A stretch of 64,000 bases of DNA from an uncultured Clostridia bacterium (GTDB lineage Bacteria; Bacillota; Clostridia; TANB77; CAG-465). The DNA lies in the NCBI GenBank assembly GCA_944388585.1, contig CALXJI010000004.1, forward strand, positions 156,737 to 220,736. Reading direction: 5' to 3'. The notes below the pieces were generated by a model that did no database searches, had not been told where the DNA came from, and was given only the letters and a program-made list of their open reading frames with translations. How positions within the stretch are numbered: position 1 is the stretch's first letter; each line of letters begins with the position of its first letter. Shown here in pieces: positions 37,889 through 47,046 of the stretch. Both the position numbers and the translations under genes were made by a program.

Positions 37889-37914
37889 TAAAAAGAAACA
37901 GTATTACTATACTG
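37889..37914 (-). terminator. Probable terminator of the ABC transporter gene
   Basis: CAGTAT and ATACTG with a four-base loop; on the minus strand a TTTCTTTTT tract follows. It lies about 60 bases past the transporter stop codon. Confidence 0.55.
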
Positions 37915-37973
37915 CTACTTTTATATTATTTACAATTATGAAATTTTAATTACATATAAATTAAATTATTTTT

Positions 37974-40559
37974 TTATTCTGTTCTTAAAGCTATTACTGG
38001 ATCTTTTTTACTTGCCATTTTAGATGGAATAAGTCCAGAAATTACAGTAAGTATCATACTAATACAAACAAGTACTAAAGCTGCTCCCCATGGTACCTGA
38101 ACAAGTCCTGATACATTGACAACTTCTTTTAATATTGCATTTGCTGGAAAAGTTAGTAAATAAGTACATGCTATACCTAAAACACCTGCACAAAATCCTA
38201 TAATTAAAGTTTCAGCGTTAAATACACGTGATATATCTTTTTTAGATGCGCCAATACTTCTTAATATACCTATCTCTTTTGTTCTTTCAAGTACAGATAT
38301 ATATGTAATTATTCCTATCATGATAGAAGAAACTACAAGTGATATTGACACAAATGCTATAAGTACATAGCTTATTATATTTACAATTGACGTAACAGAC
38401 GACATTATAAGTCCAACTGTATCTGTATAGTTTATTGTATCTGATTCATTTCCTTCATTTTCAACCATAGTATTATATTCACTAATAAAATTCTCAATAT
38501 TTTCTTTTGCTTCAAAGTCTTTTGGATATATGTTTATTGTTGATGGTTCTTCAATATTTACATATCCCATTTTATCTAATGTAGTCTCATATGTTGCATT
38601 TGCATTTTCTGAATATGCTGCAATTACTTGTGCAAGTTCTTCTTGAGATAAGCTCATTAAATATGTTCTTTGCTCATCAGATAAAGAATTAATATCAAAT
38701 TCTTTTGATGTGCTTTCTTCATTAAACTCAAGACCTGTAAACACATTTACTTTATCATTTGCAAGTTGCTCTTTTACAATTTCTGAATTAGAAATCTTAT
38801 CTATTATATGTTCTTCTAGTTCCTTTGTATATAATATAACACCTGATGTTGTATTTGCTATTGCCTCTTCATTAATTTGTATAATTCCCACAACTTTTAA
38901 TGTTTCTGCATTTTCTAGTTTTTGATTAACATATTCCTCATCTTCTGATTTATCTATCCACACATTTCCTTCTTTTTCATAATAATCTGTTTGTGGTAAA
39001 ACTTTAAATTCTAAATTTAATATATCATCATATGTATATGATGTCTGCTCATCAGCTTCTATCTCTTCTCCAGATAATATTTTATTATATTTTGCTTCTA
39101 ATTCATCTTGATCTTTTAGCCCTAAACTATATAGTGTATAATCACTTACTTGGTTATTTTTATCTACAAGTAAAACTACTTCATTATAGTTTTGTGGCCA
39201 ATTTCCAGCAAGTAAATTATATTGAGAATGTACAAGCTCCTCATTATCCAATTGTTTTAAAAATACATCTGTTGATGTAAATTGAGACATCATAGAATTA
39301 GAGCCTCCAAAATCCATACCTATTTTTTCAAATACAGTACTTGGATTTGATTTTACAGTTTTTCCATCTCTTTGAGAATAAATATTTAAATTTAAATCAT
39401 AATTATATTCTATTGCAGTAAGACTATCATTTATTTTTTCCCTATTTGTATCTAAATATTCTTTAAATCTTTTTAAATTATTTTTTTCAATTTTTGAAGA
39501 CATTGTACTCATAACTTCATTCATTATATCATTTGAATATACTTTATTTTCTTCTTGCGTTGATGTATCAATATCATTTTGTCCCATCATAAGCTCAATC
39601 ATTGCAGATGCATCTATTGTGTTTTCTTGAATAGTTAAAGGATATGATGACAAAGTCTCTTCTTGCGTTCTATTAATATAATTTTGAACACCATTAGATA
39701 AAGACATAATTGTAGCAATCCCTATAATTCCGATACTTCCTGCAAATGCTGTAAGTATTGTTCTTCCCTTTTTAGTCTTTAAATTATTTATACTTAATGA
39801 CAAAGCTGTTAAAAAGCTCATAGAAGTTTTTCTAGACTTTTTTGAATCTTTTTTTGCATCTTCTCTTTCTTTTTTTGTTGGATTATATGGCATAGTATCA
39901 TCTATTATTTTACTATCTAAAAGTCGTATTATTCTTGATGAATATTTTTGTGCAAGTTCAGGATTATGTGTAACCATAATAACTAGTTTATCTTTTGATA
40001 TTTCTTTTATTAGCTCCATTATCTGTATTGATGTATTACTATCAAGTGCTCCTGTTGGTTCGTCTGCAAGTATGATGTCCGGATTATTCACTAAAGCTCT
40101 TGCAATAGCTACTCTTTGCATTTGTCCACCAGAAAGCTCATTAGGCTTTTTATATGCGTGATCTTTAAGCCCAACTTTTTCTAATACTTCAAGTGCTCTT
40201 CTTCTTTTTTCTTTACTTCCAACACCACTTAAAGTCATACTCATTTCAACATTACTTAAAACATTAATATGTCCGATTAAATTATAACTTTGAAAAATAA
40301 ACCCTACTGAATTATTTCTATACTCATCCCAATCTCTATCTTTAAAATCCTTTGTAGACTTTCCATTTATAATTAGATCTCCACTATCATACCTATCAAG
40401 GCCACCTATTATATTAAGTAATGTAGTTTTTCCACTTCCACTAGGTCCAAGTATTGACACAAATTCACTTTTTCTAAATTCTAAATTTATATTATCTAAT
40501 GCTACTTGCGTAAAATCTGCTGTTTTATAGCTTTTCTTTATGTTTTTTAATTCTAGCAT
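37974..40559 (-). CDS. MacB-like ABC transporter, ATPase fused to FtsX-type permease
   Basis: A single 861-residue chain. Residues 1-230 form the ATPase, with Walker A GPSGSGKTTLLNIIGG, signature LSGGQMQRVAIARAL, Walker B IILADEPTGALD and H-loop VMVTHNPE. A permease follows with one span at about 265-290, a long extracytoplasmic domain of about 390 residues, and three C-terminal spans in an FtsX fold (SIMIGIITYISVLERTKEIGILRSIGAS). MacB-type proteins act as mechanotransmitters in peptide, antibiotic or lipoprotein handling. Here it stands alone after the pilus island without a membrane-fusion partner. The cargo is unknown. Confidence 0.92.
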   Translation of the reverse strand: MLELKNIKKSYKTADFTQVALDNINLEFRKSEFVSILGPSGSGKTTLLNIIGGLDRYDSGDLIINGKSTKDFKDRDWDEYRNNSVGFIFQSYNLIGHINVLSNVEMSMTLSGVGSKEKRRRALEVLEKVGLKDHAYKKPNELSGGQMQRVAIARALVNNPDIILADEPTGALDSNTSIQIMELIKEISKDKLVIMVTHNPELAQKYSSRIIRLLDSKIIDDTMPYNPTKKEREDAKKDSKKSRKTSMSFLTALSLSINNLKTKKGRTILTAFAGSIGIIGIATIMSLSNGVQNYINRTQEETLSSYPLTIQENTIDASAMIELMMGQNDIDTSTQEENKVYSNDIMNEVMSTMSSKIEKNNLKRFKEYLDTNREKINDSLTAIEYNYDLNLNIYSQRDGKTVKSNPSTVFEKIGMDFGGSNSMMSQFTSTDVFLKQLDNEELVHSQYNLLAGNWPQNYNEVVLLVDKNNQVSDYTLYSLGLKDQDELEAKYNKILSGEEIEADEQTSYTYDDILNLEFKVLPQTDYYEKEGNVWIDKSEDEEYVNQKLENAETLKVVGIIQINEEAIANTTSGVILYTKELEEHIIDKISNSEIVKEQLANDKVNVFTGLEFNEESTSKEFDINSLSDEQRTYLMSLSQEELAQVIAAYSENANATYETTLDKMGYVNIEEPSTINIYPKDFEAKENIENFISEYNTMVENEGNESDTINYTDTVGLIMSSVTSIVNIISYVLIAFVSISLVVSSIMIGIITYISVLERTKEIGILRSIGASKKDISRVFNAETLIIGFCAGVLGIACTYLLTFPANAILKEVVNVSGLVQVPWGAALVLVCISMILTVISGLIPSKMASKKDPVIALRTE

Positions 40560-40621
40560 TTCTACCTCCTATATTATTATAATATTTATAATCTCTAACA
40601 ATTATTTATACTAACATAAAA

Positions 40622-40648
40622 CTAAGGGAATTTCAATAATTCCCTTAG
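40622..40648 (-). terminator. Terminator of the CDF/40671 operon
   Basis: A perfect 9-bp stem, CTAAGGGAA with TTCCCTTAG, a 9-base loop, and a TTTTATGTT tail on the minus strand. Confidence 0.85.
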
Positions 40649-40670
40649 CTTTATATACAAGTATTTTATT

Positions 40671-41522
40671 TTATACATAGTTATTTTTCAAAATTGAATT
40701 AAAATCTTTTATATAAATATTTTGAGCTTGTTGTTTGTCTACTATTATAAATGCAAAAGCAGTAGTAGAAGCTTCAGCTTCTTGATCATCTTTAATATAA
40801 ATATATATGTTATCATCAACACCATATGCAACAAATGGAATAACTTCCTTTAACACTTCATAACTTACTGCTATTATTTCTTGGTCTATAAAGAAATCTT
40901 TATCATATTCATCTAAAGTTAAATTATATTTTTCCTCAAATGCATTCATATCTTCTTCACTTTTTAAATATTCAATTATTCTTTCGTTAGCATTTAAACT
41001 GCTACATTCAACAATTCTTTTAGTTGAATCTATTCCATATAAATCTACCTCATCTGGAAAAACTCTTTTATTAAATTTAATAACATCTGGTATATCCTGC
41101 TCATATGAATAATTTATAGAGCTTCTATTCATATATTCTTCTATTGCTGCATCTCTACTTATAAATAAAGGATTAATATATAAAAAATATTTTTTTATAT
41201 CATTATTTATATCTATACTCATGACAAATTTTTTACCATTTCTCTCTAAAACATGTACATTTGCATTAATATTTATTAAAGTTAAAAAAATCATAAATAC
41301 TATTACAATTTCTACTTGAGCAAGTATAATATTTGCAACCAGTTTTTTCTTATCTTTAAAATTATCCTTATATTTCAAAAAGATAACCATTCCCAAAATA
41401 AATAACAATATACTTATCATCACTTTACTAATCCATATTTGTGGCTGTACTCCAAACATTAATACAATTACAAGTAATGCAATAATTATAATACCAATTG
41501 TTACCAATACTTTCTTTAACAT
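40671..41522 (-). CDS. Hypothetical membrane protein with extracytoplasmic domain
   Basis: Family not recognised. The 283-residue product has three N-terminal spans (about residues 5-24, 31-50 and 63-86) and then about 195 residues with no hydrophobic segment, probably outside the membrane. This part contains ISRDAAIEEYMNRSS and FFIDQEIIAVSYEVLKEVIPF. It lies 18 bases after the CDF transporter gene and ends in a strong terminator, so the two are cotranscribed and may work together. A GGAG ribosome site precedes the ATG. Confidence 0.75.
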   Translation of the reverse strand: MLKKVLVTIGIIIIALLVIVLMFGVQPQIWISKVMISILLFILGMVIFLKYKDNFKDKKKLVANIILAQVEIVIVFMIFLTLININANVHVLERNGKKFVMSIDINNDIKKYFLYINPLFISRDAAIEEYMNRSSINYSYEQDIPDVIKFNKRVFPDEVDLYGIDSTKRIVECSSLNANERIIEYLKSEEDMNAFEEKYNLTLDEYDKDFFIDQEIIAVSYEVLKEVIPFVAYGVDDNIYIYIKDDQEAEASTTAFAFIIVDKQQAQNIYIKDFNSILKNNYV

Positions 41523-41540
41523 ATCATCTCTCCTCTTTTG

Positions 41541-42404
41541 TTATTTTAATGGTTCAACATGCACTATTACTCTATCTATAACATCAAATTTAAACTCAAT
41601 TTCTTTTTGTAAATTATCTGCAATTGTATGACTCTTAAAAGTCTCCATATTTCCATCTACACCTATAGTTAATACCAAAATATATTTATATCCTGTAGGA
41701 ATTGTATGCATTCCAACAATCTCTTTTACCCCATCAAACTCAGTTATAATTTTATATATATCCTCTTTAATTTTAGAATTTATAGATTTATCCATTAGTA
41801 CATTATAACTTTCTATAAAAATTTTTATGCCAGTATAAAAAATCCAAAAAGATATTCCTATACCTACAATACCGTCAACCCAATATAATCCAAATAAGCT
41901 AAGAATTATAGAAATAGTAGTAAAACTAGTTACAATGCAATCATTTCTATGATCTTTCATGTTTGACTCAAGTAAAATATTATTAAATTTTTTAAGCGCA
42001 CTCTTAGAATATAAATAAAGACTTAATTTTGTTACTATTGTTATTATACATACAATTATTAACCACCATGAAAATATAATTTCATTTTTATTTATTATTG
42101 AAAGTGCTGAATCATATAATATTTTAAGCGATACTACTATCATTGAGATACTAATAAACAATGAAAAAATATATTCTGCTTTACCATGTCCAAAATTATG
42201 ATCTTCATCACTCGGTTCGCTTGCTATTTTATTACCAATAAATGTCATAAGAGATGCAAAAATATCACTAGCACTGTTTGCAGCATCTGCAATCATTGAT
42301 TGGCTCTTTGCAAGTATACCAACTACTATTTTTATAATTAATAAAAATATATTTCCTACTATGCCAAGTATCCCTACTCTTCTTGTTGTCTCAAATCTAT
42401 TCAA
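41541..42404 (-). CDS. Cation diffusion facilitator family metal exporter
   Basis: A proton-coupled divalent metal exporter (Zn, Fe, Mn or Co) of 287 residues. It has six spans, the metal-site motif SQSMIADAANSASDIFASL (D-x3-D type) in the second span, the cytoplasmic DHNFGHGKAEYIFSL, the partner HRNDCIVTS motif in the fifth-span region, and a C-terminal ferredoxin-like domain (VKEIVGMHTIPTGYKYILVLTIGVDG). The start codon is TTG at 42404, preceded by GGAGTGA; no in-frame ATG is better placed. It is the first gene of a two-gene operon. Confidence 0.93.
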   Translation of the reverse strand: MNRFETTRRVGILGIVGNIFLLIIKIVVGILAKSQSMIADAANSASDIFASLMTFIGNKIASEPSDEDHNFGHGKAEYIFSLFISISMIVVSLKILYDSALSIINKNEIIFSWWLIIVCIITIVTKLSLYLYSKSALKKFNNILLESNMKDHRNDCIVTSFTTISIILSLFGLYWVDGIVGIGISFWIFYTGIKIFIESYNVLMDKSINSKIKEDIYKIITEFDGVKEIVGMHTIPTGYKYILVLTIGVDGNMETFKSHTIADNLQKEIEFKFDVIDRVIVHVEPLK

Positions 42405-42554
42405 TTTTATTCACTCCAAAATAATTAAAATAAAGTATTACTACTTTAATATATTTTATTCATATATCCTATACTAGTGATTTATTATATCATTGAATAA
42501 CATAAAAATCAACAAAGAGATTTTGTAGAAATTACATATTTTTTCATCATTTAT

Positions 42555-42583
42555 TTGAAGTCTATACTATTTTGTGGTATATT
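42555..42583 (+). promoter_or_regulatory. Likely sigma-A promoter of the glycosyltransferase gene
   Basis: TTGAAG, 17-base spacer, TATATT, ending 26 bases before the start codon. Confidence 0.6.
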
Positions 42584-42609
42584 ATTTTTGTATAAATGAG
42601 GATAGGTTT

Positions 42610-43695
42610 ATGAAAGAAAAAAATATTGTAATACTAATTCCAGCATATAATCCAACTAAAGATCTAATTTCACTTACTGATGAACTTATAAAAAATAAAT
42701 TTACAGTAGTTGTAGTAAATGATGGAAGCAACAATCAAACAAAAAAAACTTTTAAAAAACTTAATAAAAACGTAATATTATTGAAACATAAAGAAAATAT
42801 GGGAAAAGGACAAGCTTTAAAAACAGGCTTTAAATATATTTTAGAAAATATTAAGTGTCAAGGAGTAATAACAGCAGATGCTGATGGACAGCATTTATTC
42901 TGTGATATAGTAAATATTGCAAATTATATGGAGATTGATTTATCCAGCGTTGTTCTAGGTATAAGACTTCAAAATAAAGAAATGCTTCTTAAAAGTAGAC
43001 TTGGAAATTCTATAACTAGAATGGTTTTTAAAGTTGCTACAGGAAAAAAGGTTTATGATACTCAAACAGGTCTTAGAGGAATTCCTTTTAAGTATTTGCA
43101 AGACTTTATCAACATTGAAGGTCAAAGATATGAATATGAAATAAATATGTTATTATATTGTGCTAGAAATAACATAGATTTTAAAGAAATAAAAATACAT
43201 ACTGTATATATAGATAACAATAAAGCGTCAAGCTTTAACACTGTAAAAGATTCTTTTAAGATATATAAATGTATACTTAAAAATTCAGATTTACTAATAG
43301 GAATACTGTTTATAATATCTGCTATTATATCTTTTATTCTTGATTTTTTGTTTGTAATAGCATTTAATAAATTAACATCCAGTGTACCAAATAGAGATTT
43401 AGCTTTACTAATAGATGTAGTTTTAGCAAGAATAATAAGCTCTGCCTTTAATTTTACATTTAATAGAAATATTGTATTTAAAAATAAATCTAATATTTTT
43501 AAATCATTGTTACAATATTACATTCTTGCCACATTTACACTTTTACTAAACTATACATTTTTAGATATACTTACTGTTAGGCTATTTTCATTTGATTTAG
43601 TAATATCTAAAGTATTTGTAGAAATATTACTATTTATTGTAAACTACATAATTCAAAAATTTATTATATTTAAAAATAACACGCTAAAATCTTAG
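42610..43695 (+). CDS. Family 2 glycosyltransferase fused to a GtrA-like membrane domain
   Basis: A 361-residue protein. Residues 1-215 are a GT-A fold of the dolichyl-phosphate mannosyltransferase type: IVILIPAYNPTKDL, VVVNDGSNN, GKGQALKTGFKYI, the metal site TADADGQH and TQTGLRGIPF. Residues about 225-355 form four spans of a GtrA-like domain (LARIISSAFNFTFNRNIVF, VEILLFIVNYIIQKFIIFKN). Such fusions are thought to transfer sugars to undecaprenyl phosphate and flip them for wall or teichoic acid decoration. I start at 42610, where GAGGATAGG lies upstream, rather than at 42574. The stop codon lies inside the terminator stem. Confidence 0.9.
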   Translation: MKEKNIVILIPAYNPTKDLISLTDELIKNKFTVVVVNDGSNNQTKKTFKKLNKNVILLKHKENMGKGQALKTGFKYILENIKCQGVITADADGQHLFCDIVNIANYMEIDLSSVVLGIRLQNKEMLLKSRLGNSITRMVFKVATGKKVYDTQTGLRGIPFKYLQDFINIEGQRYEYEINMLLYCARNNIDFKEIKIHTVYIDNNKASSFNTVKDSFKIYKCILKNSDLLIGILFIISAIISFILDFLFVIAFNKLTSSVPNRDLALLIDVVLARIISSAFNFTFNRNIVFKNKSNIFKSLLQYYILATFTLLLNYTFLDILTVRLFSFDLVISKVFVEILLFIVNYIIQKFIIFKNNTLKS

Positions 43696-43701
43696 CGTGT
43701 T
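43678..43701. terminator. Bidirectional terminator overlapping both convergent stop codons
   Basis: AACACGCTAA pairs with TTAGCGTGTT around a four-base loop, with T-rich tails on both strands. It contains the TAG of the glycosyltransferase gene and touches the stop of the epimerase gene. Confidence 0.85.
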
Positions 43702-44686
43702 ATTTTATAATACCTTCTTCTTTTAACCAATTTATTGTATCTTTCATAGTTTCTTTAATAGGTCTTGTTTTATATCCAAGCTCTTTTTGTGCTTTTTGTA
43801 TAGAAAAATTACTATTAGTACCTGTAGTATATACTGAATATGATGTAAATAATGGCTTTTGTTTCATTATTTTATAATATATCTCAGATAGAAAACCTGT
43901 TGCATATGCAAACCATCTAGCAATTTTAAATTTTGGAGCTGGTACATGAGTTATCTCTTCTACATATTTCATCAGCTCTTTTATACTTACATAATGTCCT
44001 GCTAAAATATAGCATTGTCCTGGTTTTCCATTTTCTAGGGCTAGTATTAATCCGTCTGCTACATCTCTTACATCAACAAAATTATATCCTCCTTCAAGAT
44101 AAGCTTTCATTTTTTTATAATAGCAATCTATTATAAGTTGTCCTAAATTAGAACGTTTATATTCATATGGTCCAATTACACCAGATGGATGTGTTATTAT
44201 TACATCTAATTTTTCATCTTGTGCTTCAAGTACATATTTTGTAGCTTCTGCTTTAGTTTTTGCATATGTTCCTTTTACAAGCTTACTTGAAAATTCATTA
44301 GTTTCAGTAATAACTTTTCCTTTAGGCTGTTCTTTAATAGCATGCACAGAGCTAGTATAAACTAACTTTTTTACCCCAACTTTTTTACATACATCTACTA
44401 CATTTTTAGTCCCCTCTACATTTACTTTATACATTCTAGATTTATTTCCATTACCAATATCTATAATTCCTGCCAAATGAAACACTACATCTACACCAAA
44501 AAAAGCTTTTTCCAAACTTTCTATATCATTTACATCTCCATATTTATACTCTATATTTAATCCTTTAAATATATCTATATTATCATTTTTAAGTACAAAA
44601 GCTACAACTTGATATCCTCTTTCATATAATTTTCTTACTAGTACGTTTCCTATATGTCCTGTTGCTCCAGTTACAACACATCTCAT
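43700..44686 (-). CDS. NAD-dependent epimerase/dehydratase (extended SDR)
   Basis: A 328-residue Rossmann-fold enzyme. N-terminal CVVTGATGHIGNVLVRKL is the NAD(P)-binding motif, followed by KYGDVNDIESLEKAF, VVFHLAGI, the catalytic Ser in VYTSSVHA and the catalytic Tyr-x3-Lys in GTYAKTKAEA. Downstream motifs (THPSGVIGP, FVDVRDVADGLILALENGKPG) fit the dihydroflavonol reductase-like/3-beta-HSD subgroup. The substrate is unknown; nucleotide sugars or small carbonyls are both possible. GGGGGA precedes the ATG. Confidence 0.88.
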   Translation of the reverse strand: MRCVVTGATGHIGNVLVRKLYERGYQVVAFVLKNDNIDIFKGLNIEYKYGDVNDIESLEKAFFGVDVVFHLAGIIDIGNGNKSRMYKVNVEGTKNVVDVCKKVGVKKLVYTSSVHAIKEQPKGKVITETNEFSSKLVKGTYAKTKAEATKYVLEAQDEKLDVIITHPSGVIGPYEYKRSNLGQLIIDCYYKKMKAYLEGGYNFVDVRDVADGLILALENGKPGQCYILAGHYVSIKELMKYVEEITHVPAPKFKIARWFAYATGFLSEIYYKIMKQKPLFTSYSVYTTGTNSNFSIQKAQKELGYKTRPIKETMKDTINWLKEEGIIK

Positions 44687-44806
44687 ATAAATTCCCCCTT
44701 GTAAAACAATGTAAACTTTTTATTTCTTTTATTAACTTAATTATATTATTAAAAAATAGCATTTTCAATGTATTTTTTAATAATATTACTTTTTTTATAA
44801 AAAGAC

Positions 44807-44835
44807 TTGAAAATAAATAAAAAAAATGCTAAAAT
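44807..44835 (+). promoter_or_regulatory. Likely promoter of tRNA-Trp
   Basis: TTGAAA, 17-base spacer, TAAAAT, ending 15 bases before the tRNA. Confidence 0.6.
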
Positions 44836-44850
44836 TAACATTGTTGATAT

Positions 44851-44924
44851 AGGGGCATAGTTCATCGGTAGAATAAGAGTCTCCAAAACTCCAGAGCTGG
44901 GTTCGATTCCTAGTGCCCCTGCCA
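44851..44924 (+). tRNA. tRNA-Trp (anticodon CCA)
   Basis: A cloverleaf can be drawn by hand: acceptor AGGGGCA/TGCCCCT, D arm GTTC/GAAT with loop ATCGGTA, anticodon loop CTCCAAA with CCA, T arm CTGGG/CCTAG with loop TTCGATT. Discriminator G and an encoded CCA follow. The 27-43 pair is an A-C mismatch. A terminator follows 6 bases later. Confidence 0.93.
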
Positions 44925-44929
44925 TTAAT

Positions 44930-44955
44930 ACTCCAGTCTTTGGAGTTATTTTTTT
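44930..44955 (+). terminator. Terminator after tRNA-Trp
   Basis: ACTCCA and TGGAGT with a five-base loop and the tail TATTTTTTT. It separates the tRNA from the gene at 44967 or limits read-through into it. Confidence 0.85.
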
Positions 44956-44966
44956 AAGGTGATATT

Positions 44967-45284
44967 ATGGGAAAATTAGTGCGTGATAACATTCCACAAA
45001 TAATCAAAAATAATGGTCAATTACCTATTACTAAAATTTTAAATGAAGATGAGTATTGGCAAGCATTACTTGCAAAAGATAATGAAGAGCTATTAGAAGT
45101 AAAAAATGCAAATTCTCTTTTAGAAAGAAAAGAAGAACTAGCAGACAAACTAGAATTAATCATTGCTATGGCAAAATATAACGGATTTAGCCTTCAAGAT
45201 ATTATTGATGAAGCAAATAAAAAAAGAGAAAAAAATGGTGGATTTGAAAAAAGAATATTTTTAGAAAAAGTTATAAAAAAATGA
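44967..45284 (+). CDS. MazG-like / phosphoribosyl-ATP pyrophosphohydrolase-like protein
   Basis: A 105-residue all-alpha protein. The N-terminal GKLVRDNIPQII, the acidic helix KDNEELLEVKNA and the EELADKLELIIAMAKYNG helix with E-x2-D spacing fit small members of the all-alpha NTP pyrophosphatase superfamily (COG4997 type). The family hydrolyses nucleoside triphosphates; a house-cleaning role is likely. It has no his operon context, so it is not HisE. An AAGGTGAT ribosome site sits just after the tRNA terminator, so expression may depend on read-through from the tRNA promoter. Confidence 0.85.
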   Translation: MGKLVRDNIPQIIKNNGQLPITKILNEDEYWQALLAKDNEELLEVKNANSLLERKEELADKLELIIAMAKYNGFSLQDIIDEANKKREKNGGFEKRIFLEKVIKK

Positions 45285-45310
45285 TACAAGTTTTTCTTGT
45301 ATCATTTTTT
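45275..45310. terminator. Bidirectional terminator
   Basis: AATGATACAAG and CTTGTATCATT with a TTTTT loop, flanked by A and T runs. It overlaps the end of the pyrophosphohydrolase gene and serves the convergent phosphoesterase gene. Confidence 0.85.
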
Positions 45311-46016
45311 ATCCTATTTGTATCAACTTAAATCCAGTATAATCACATCCTACCATAATATATTCAATCCCATCTATAATGCCTTCTTTTACAAGCATAT
45401 GCCCATATCCATGCAAATGCCCATATATACACTTTCTAACATTATATTCTTGCATTATTTTAGTAAAATTAGATATAAATGGTGGAAAATGTAAAGCTAC
45501 AATTATATCTTTTTCTATACCATTTTTTCTTAATTCTTCTTGTATTTTTCTTCCCTCTTCTAATGAATTTATAAGTCTATTTTCTTCGCGTGCTATAATT
45601 TTTTCATCTTGTAAAGCACTATTATTTTCTGTTTTTCCCCAGCCACGTGTTCCGCATATTATATAATTTTCTACTTCATATGCATTGTTATGAAGCACAT
45701 AAAAATTTTTTAAACCATGTTCATTAAAAAAGTTATTCATTTTAGTCTTGGTCGAAAAATAATAATCATGATTTCCTCTCAATATAATTTTTTTACCTGG
45801 TAATTTATCTATATATTCAAAATCTTTAACACTTTCATTAAGTGTCATAGCCCACGATATATCTCCTGGAATAATTATAGTATCTTCCTCTTTTACTGTA
45901 CTAATCCAATTTCTTTTTATTGTTTCTTCATAATTATCCCAAATCTTCCCAAAAATATTCATAGGCTTATCTACACCAAATGATAAATGTAGATCAGATA
46001 TAGCAAATATTGACAT
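45309..46016 (-). CDS. Calcineurin-like metallophosphoesterase
   Basis: A 235-residue cytoplasmic phosphoesterase. All core metal motifs are present: ISDLHLSFG (D-x-H), IIPGDISWAM (GD), LRGNHDYYFS (GNHD), VALHFPPF (H) and GHLHGYGH (GH-x-H). It belongs with COG1768-type proteins of unknown substrate. It lies 8 bases after tsaD in the same direction, apparently as the last gene of an M50 protease-tsaD-phosphoesterase operon. Confidence 0.9.
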   Translation of the reverse strand: MSIFAISDLHLSFGVDKPMNIFGKIWDNYEETIKRNWISTVKEEDTIIIPGDISWAMTLNESVKDFEYIDKLPGKKIILRGNHDYYFSTKTKMNNFFNEHGLKNFYVLHNNAYEVENYIICGTRGWGKTENNSALQDEKIIAREENRLINSLEEGRKIQEELRKNGIEKDIIVALHFPPFISNFTKIMQEYNVRKCIYGHLHGYGHMLVKEGIIDGIEYIMVGCDYTGFKLIQIG

Positions 46017-46024
46017 TGCATCAC

Positions 46025-47026
46025 CTACTCTCCTATTTTTAAATTAGCTATTGCATTTAAATCTAGTTTATCTTTTATGTCAAAACTTTTTCCACAAACA
46101 TAATTATAATGTGCTGCACTTGCTATCATTGCCGCATTATCTGTACAATATTTTAAATCTGGTAAAAAACATTCATAATCTCTATTCTTAGTTGCTTTTA
46201 AAAGCTTATCTCTTAAAACCAAATTTGCAGAAACTCCTCCTGCTAAAACAACTTTATTAATGTTTAAATCTTTCATTGCTTTTATACACGTATCTACCAA
46301 CTCATCTGTCACTGTTTCTTCAAAAGAACAAGCTAAATCTTCTCGTTTTAAACTTTCTCCTTCTTTATGTGCAATATTTATAACTGCTGTCTTTATACCA
46401 CTAAAACTAAAATCATAATTATCAAATTTAGTTTTAGGTAATTTATAAGTAAACTCTCCTTCTCTTGCAAGTTTACTTACCTCTGGTCCGCCTGGATAAG
46501 GAAGTCCAAGTACTCTTGCGACTTTATCAAAAGCTTCTCCCACTGCATCATCACGTGTTTTTCCAATTATTTCAAAATCAGTATAGTCTTTTACATTTAT
46601 TAAATGAGTATGTCCACCTGAGACAACAAGTGCCATAAAAGGTGGCTTTAAGCTTTCATATGTTAAATAATTTGCAGCTATATGCCCCTCTATATGATGT
46701 GTTGGTACAATAGGAATATTTAATGCATAAGCTAAAGATTTTGCATATGCCACTCCAACAAGCAATGCTCCTATTAATCCTGGTCCATAAGTTACACCTA
46801 TATAATCTATATCTTTAAAGTCTAGTTTTGCGTTATCTAAAGCTTCTTTAACAACAAATGCTATATTAGTTAAGTGCTTTCTTGATGCAATTTCTGGAAC
46901 AACTCCACCAAATTTTTTATGTATTGGTATTTGAGTTGATACTACATTTGCTAATACTTCTCTTCCATTTTTTACTATTGCAACTGATGTTTCATCACAA
47001 CTACTTTCTATTCCTAAACAAATCAT
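46025..47026 (-). CDS. tsaD: tRNA N6-adenosine threonylcarbamoyltransferase
   Basis: Transfers threonylcarbamoyl to A37 of ANN-decoding tRNAs together with TsaB and TsaE. The 333-residue protein has the ASKHA fold with GIESSCDETSVAIV, VPEIASRKH, the metal-binding PTHHIEGHIAA, VSGGHTHLI, GEAFDKVARVLGLPYPGGP and VLAGGVSANLVLR. I start at 47026, where GAGGAAT lies upstream, because the longer frame to 47050 adds eight residues overlapping the upstream gene. tsaB and tsaE are not in this window. Confidence 0.95.
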   Translation of the reverse strand: MICLGIESSCDETSVAIVKNGREVLANVVSTQIPIHKKFGGVVPEIASRKHLTNIAFVVKEALDNAKLDFKDIDYIGVTYGPGLIGALLVGVAYAKSLAYALNIPIVPTHHIEGHIAANYLTYESLKPPFMALVVSGGHTHLINVKDYTDFEIIGKTRDDAVGEAFDKVARVLGLPYPGGPEVSKLAREGEFTYKLPKTKFDNYDFSFSGIKTAVINIAHKEGESLKREDLACSFEETVTDELVDTCIKAMKDLNINKVVLAGGVSANLVLRDKLLKATKNRDYECFLPDLKYCTDNAAMIASAAHYNYVCGKSFDIKDKLDLNAIANLKIGE

Positions 47027-47046
47027 TTTATTCCTCTTTTCTATAA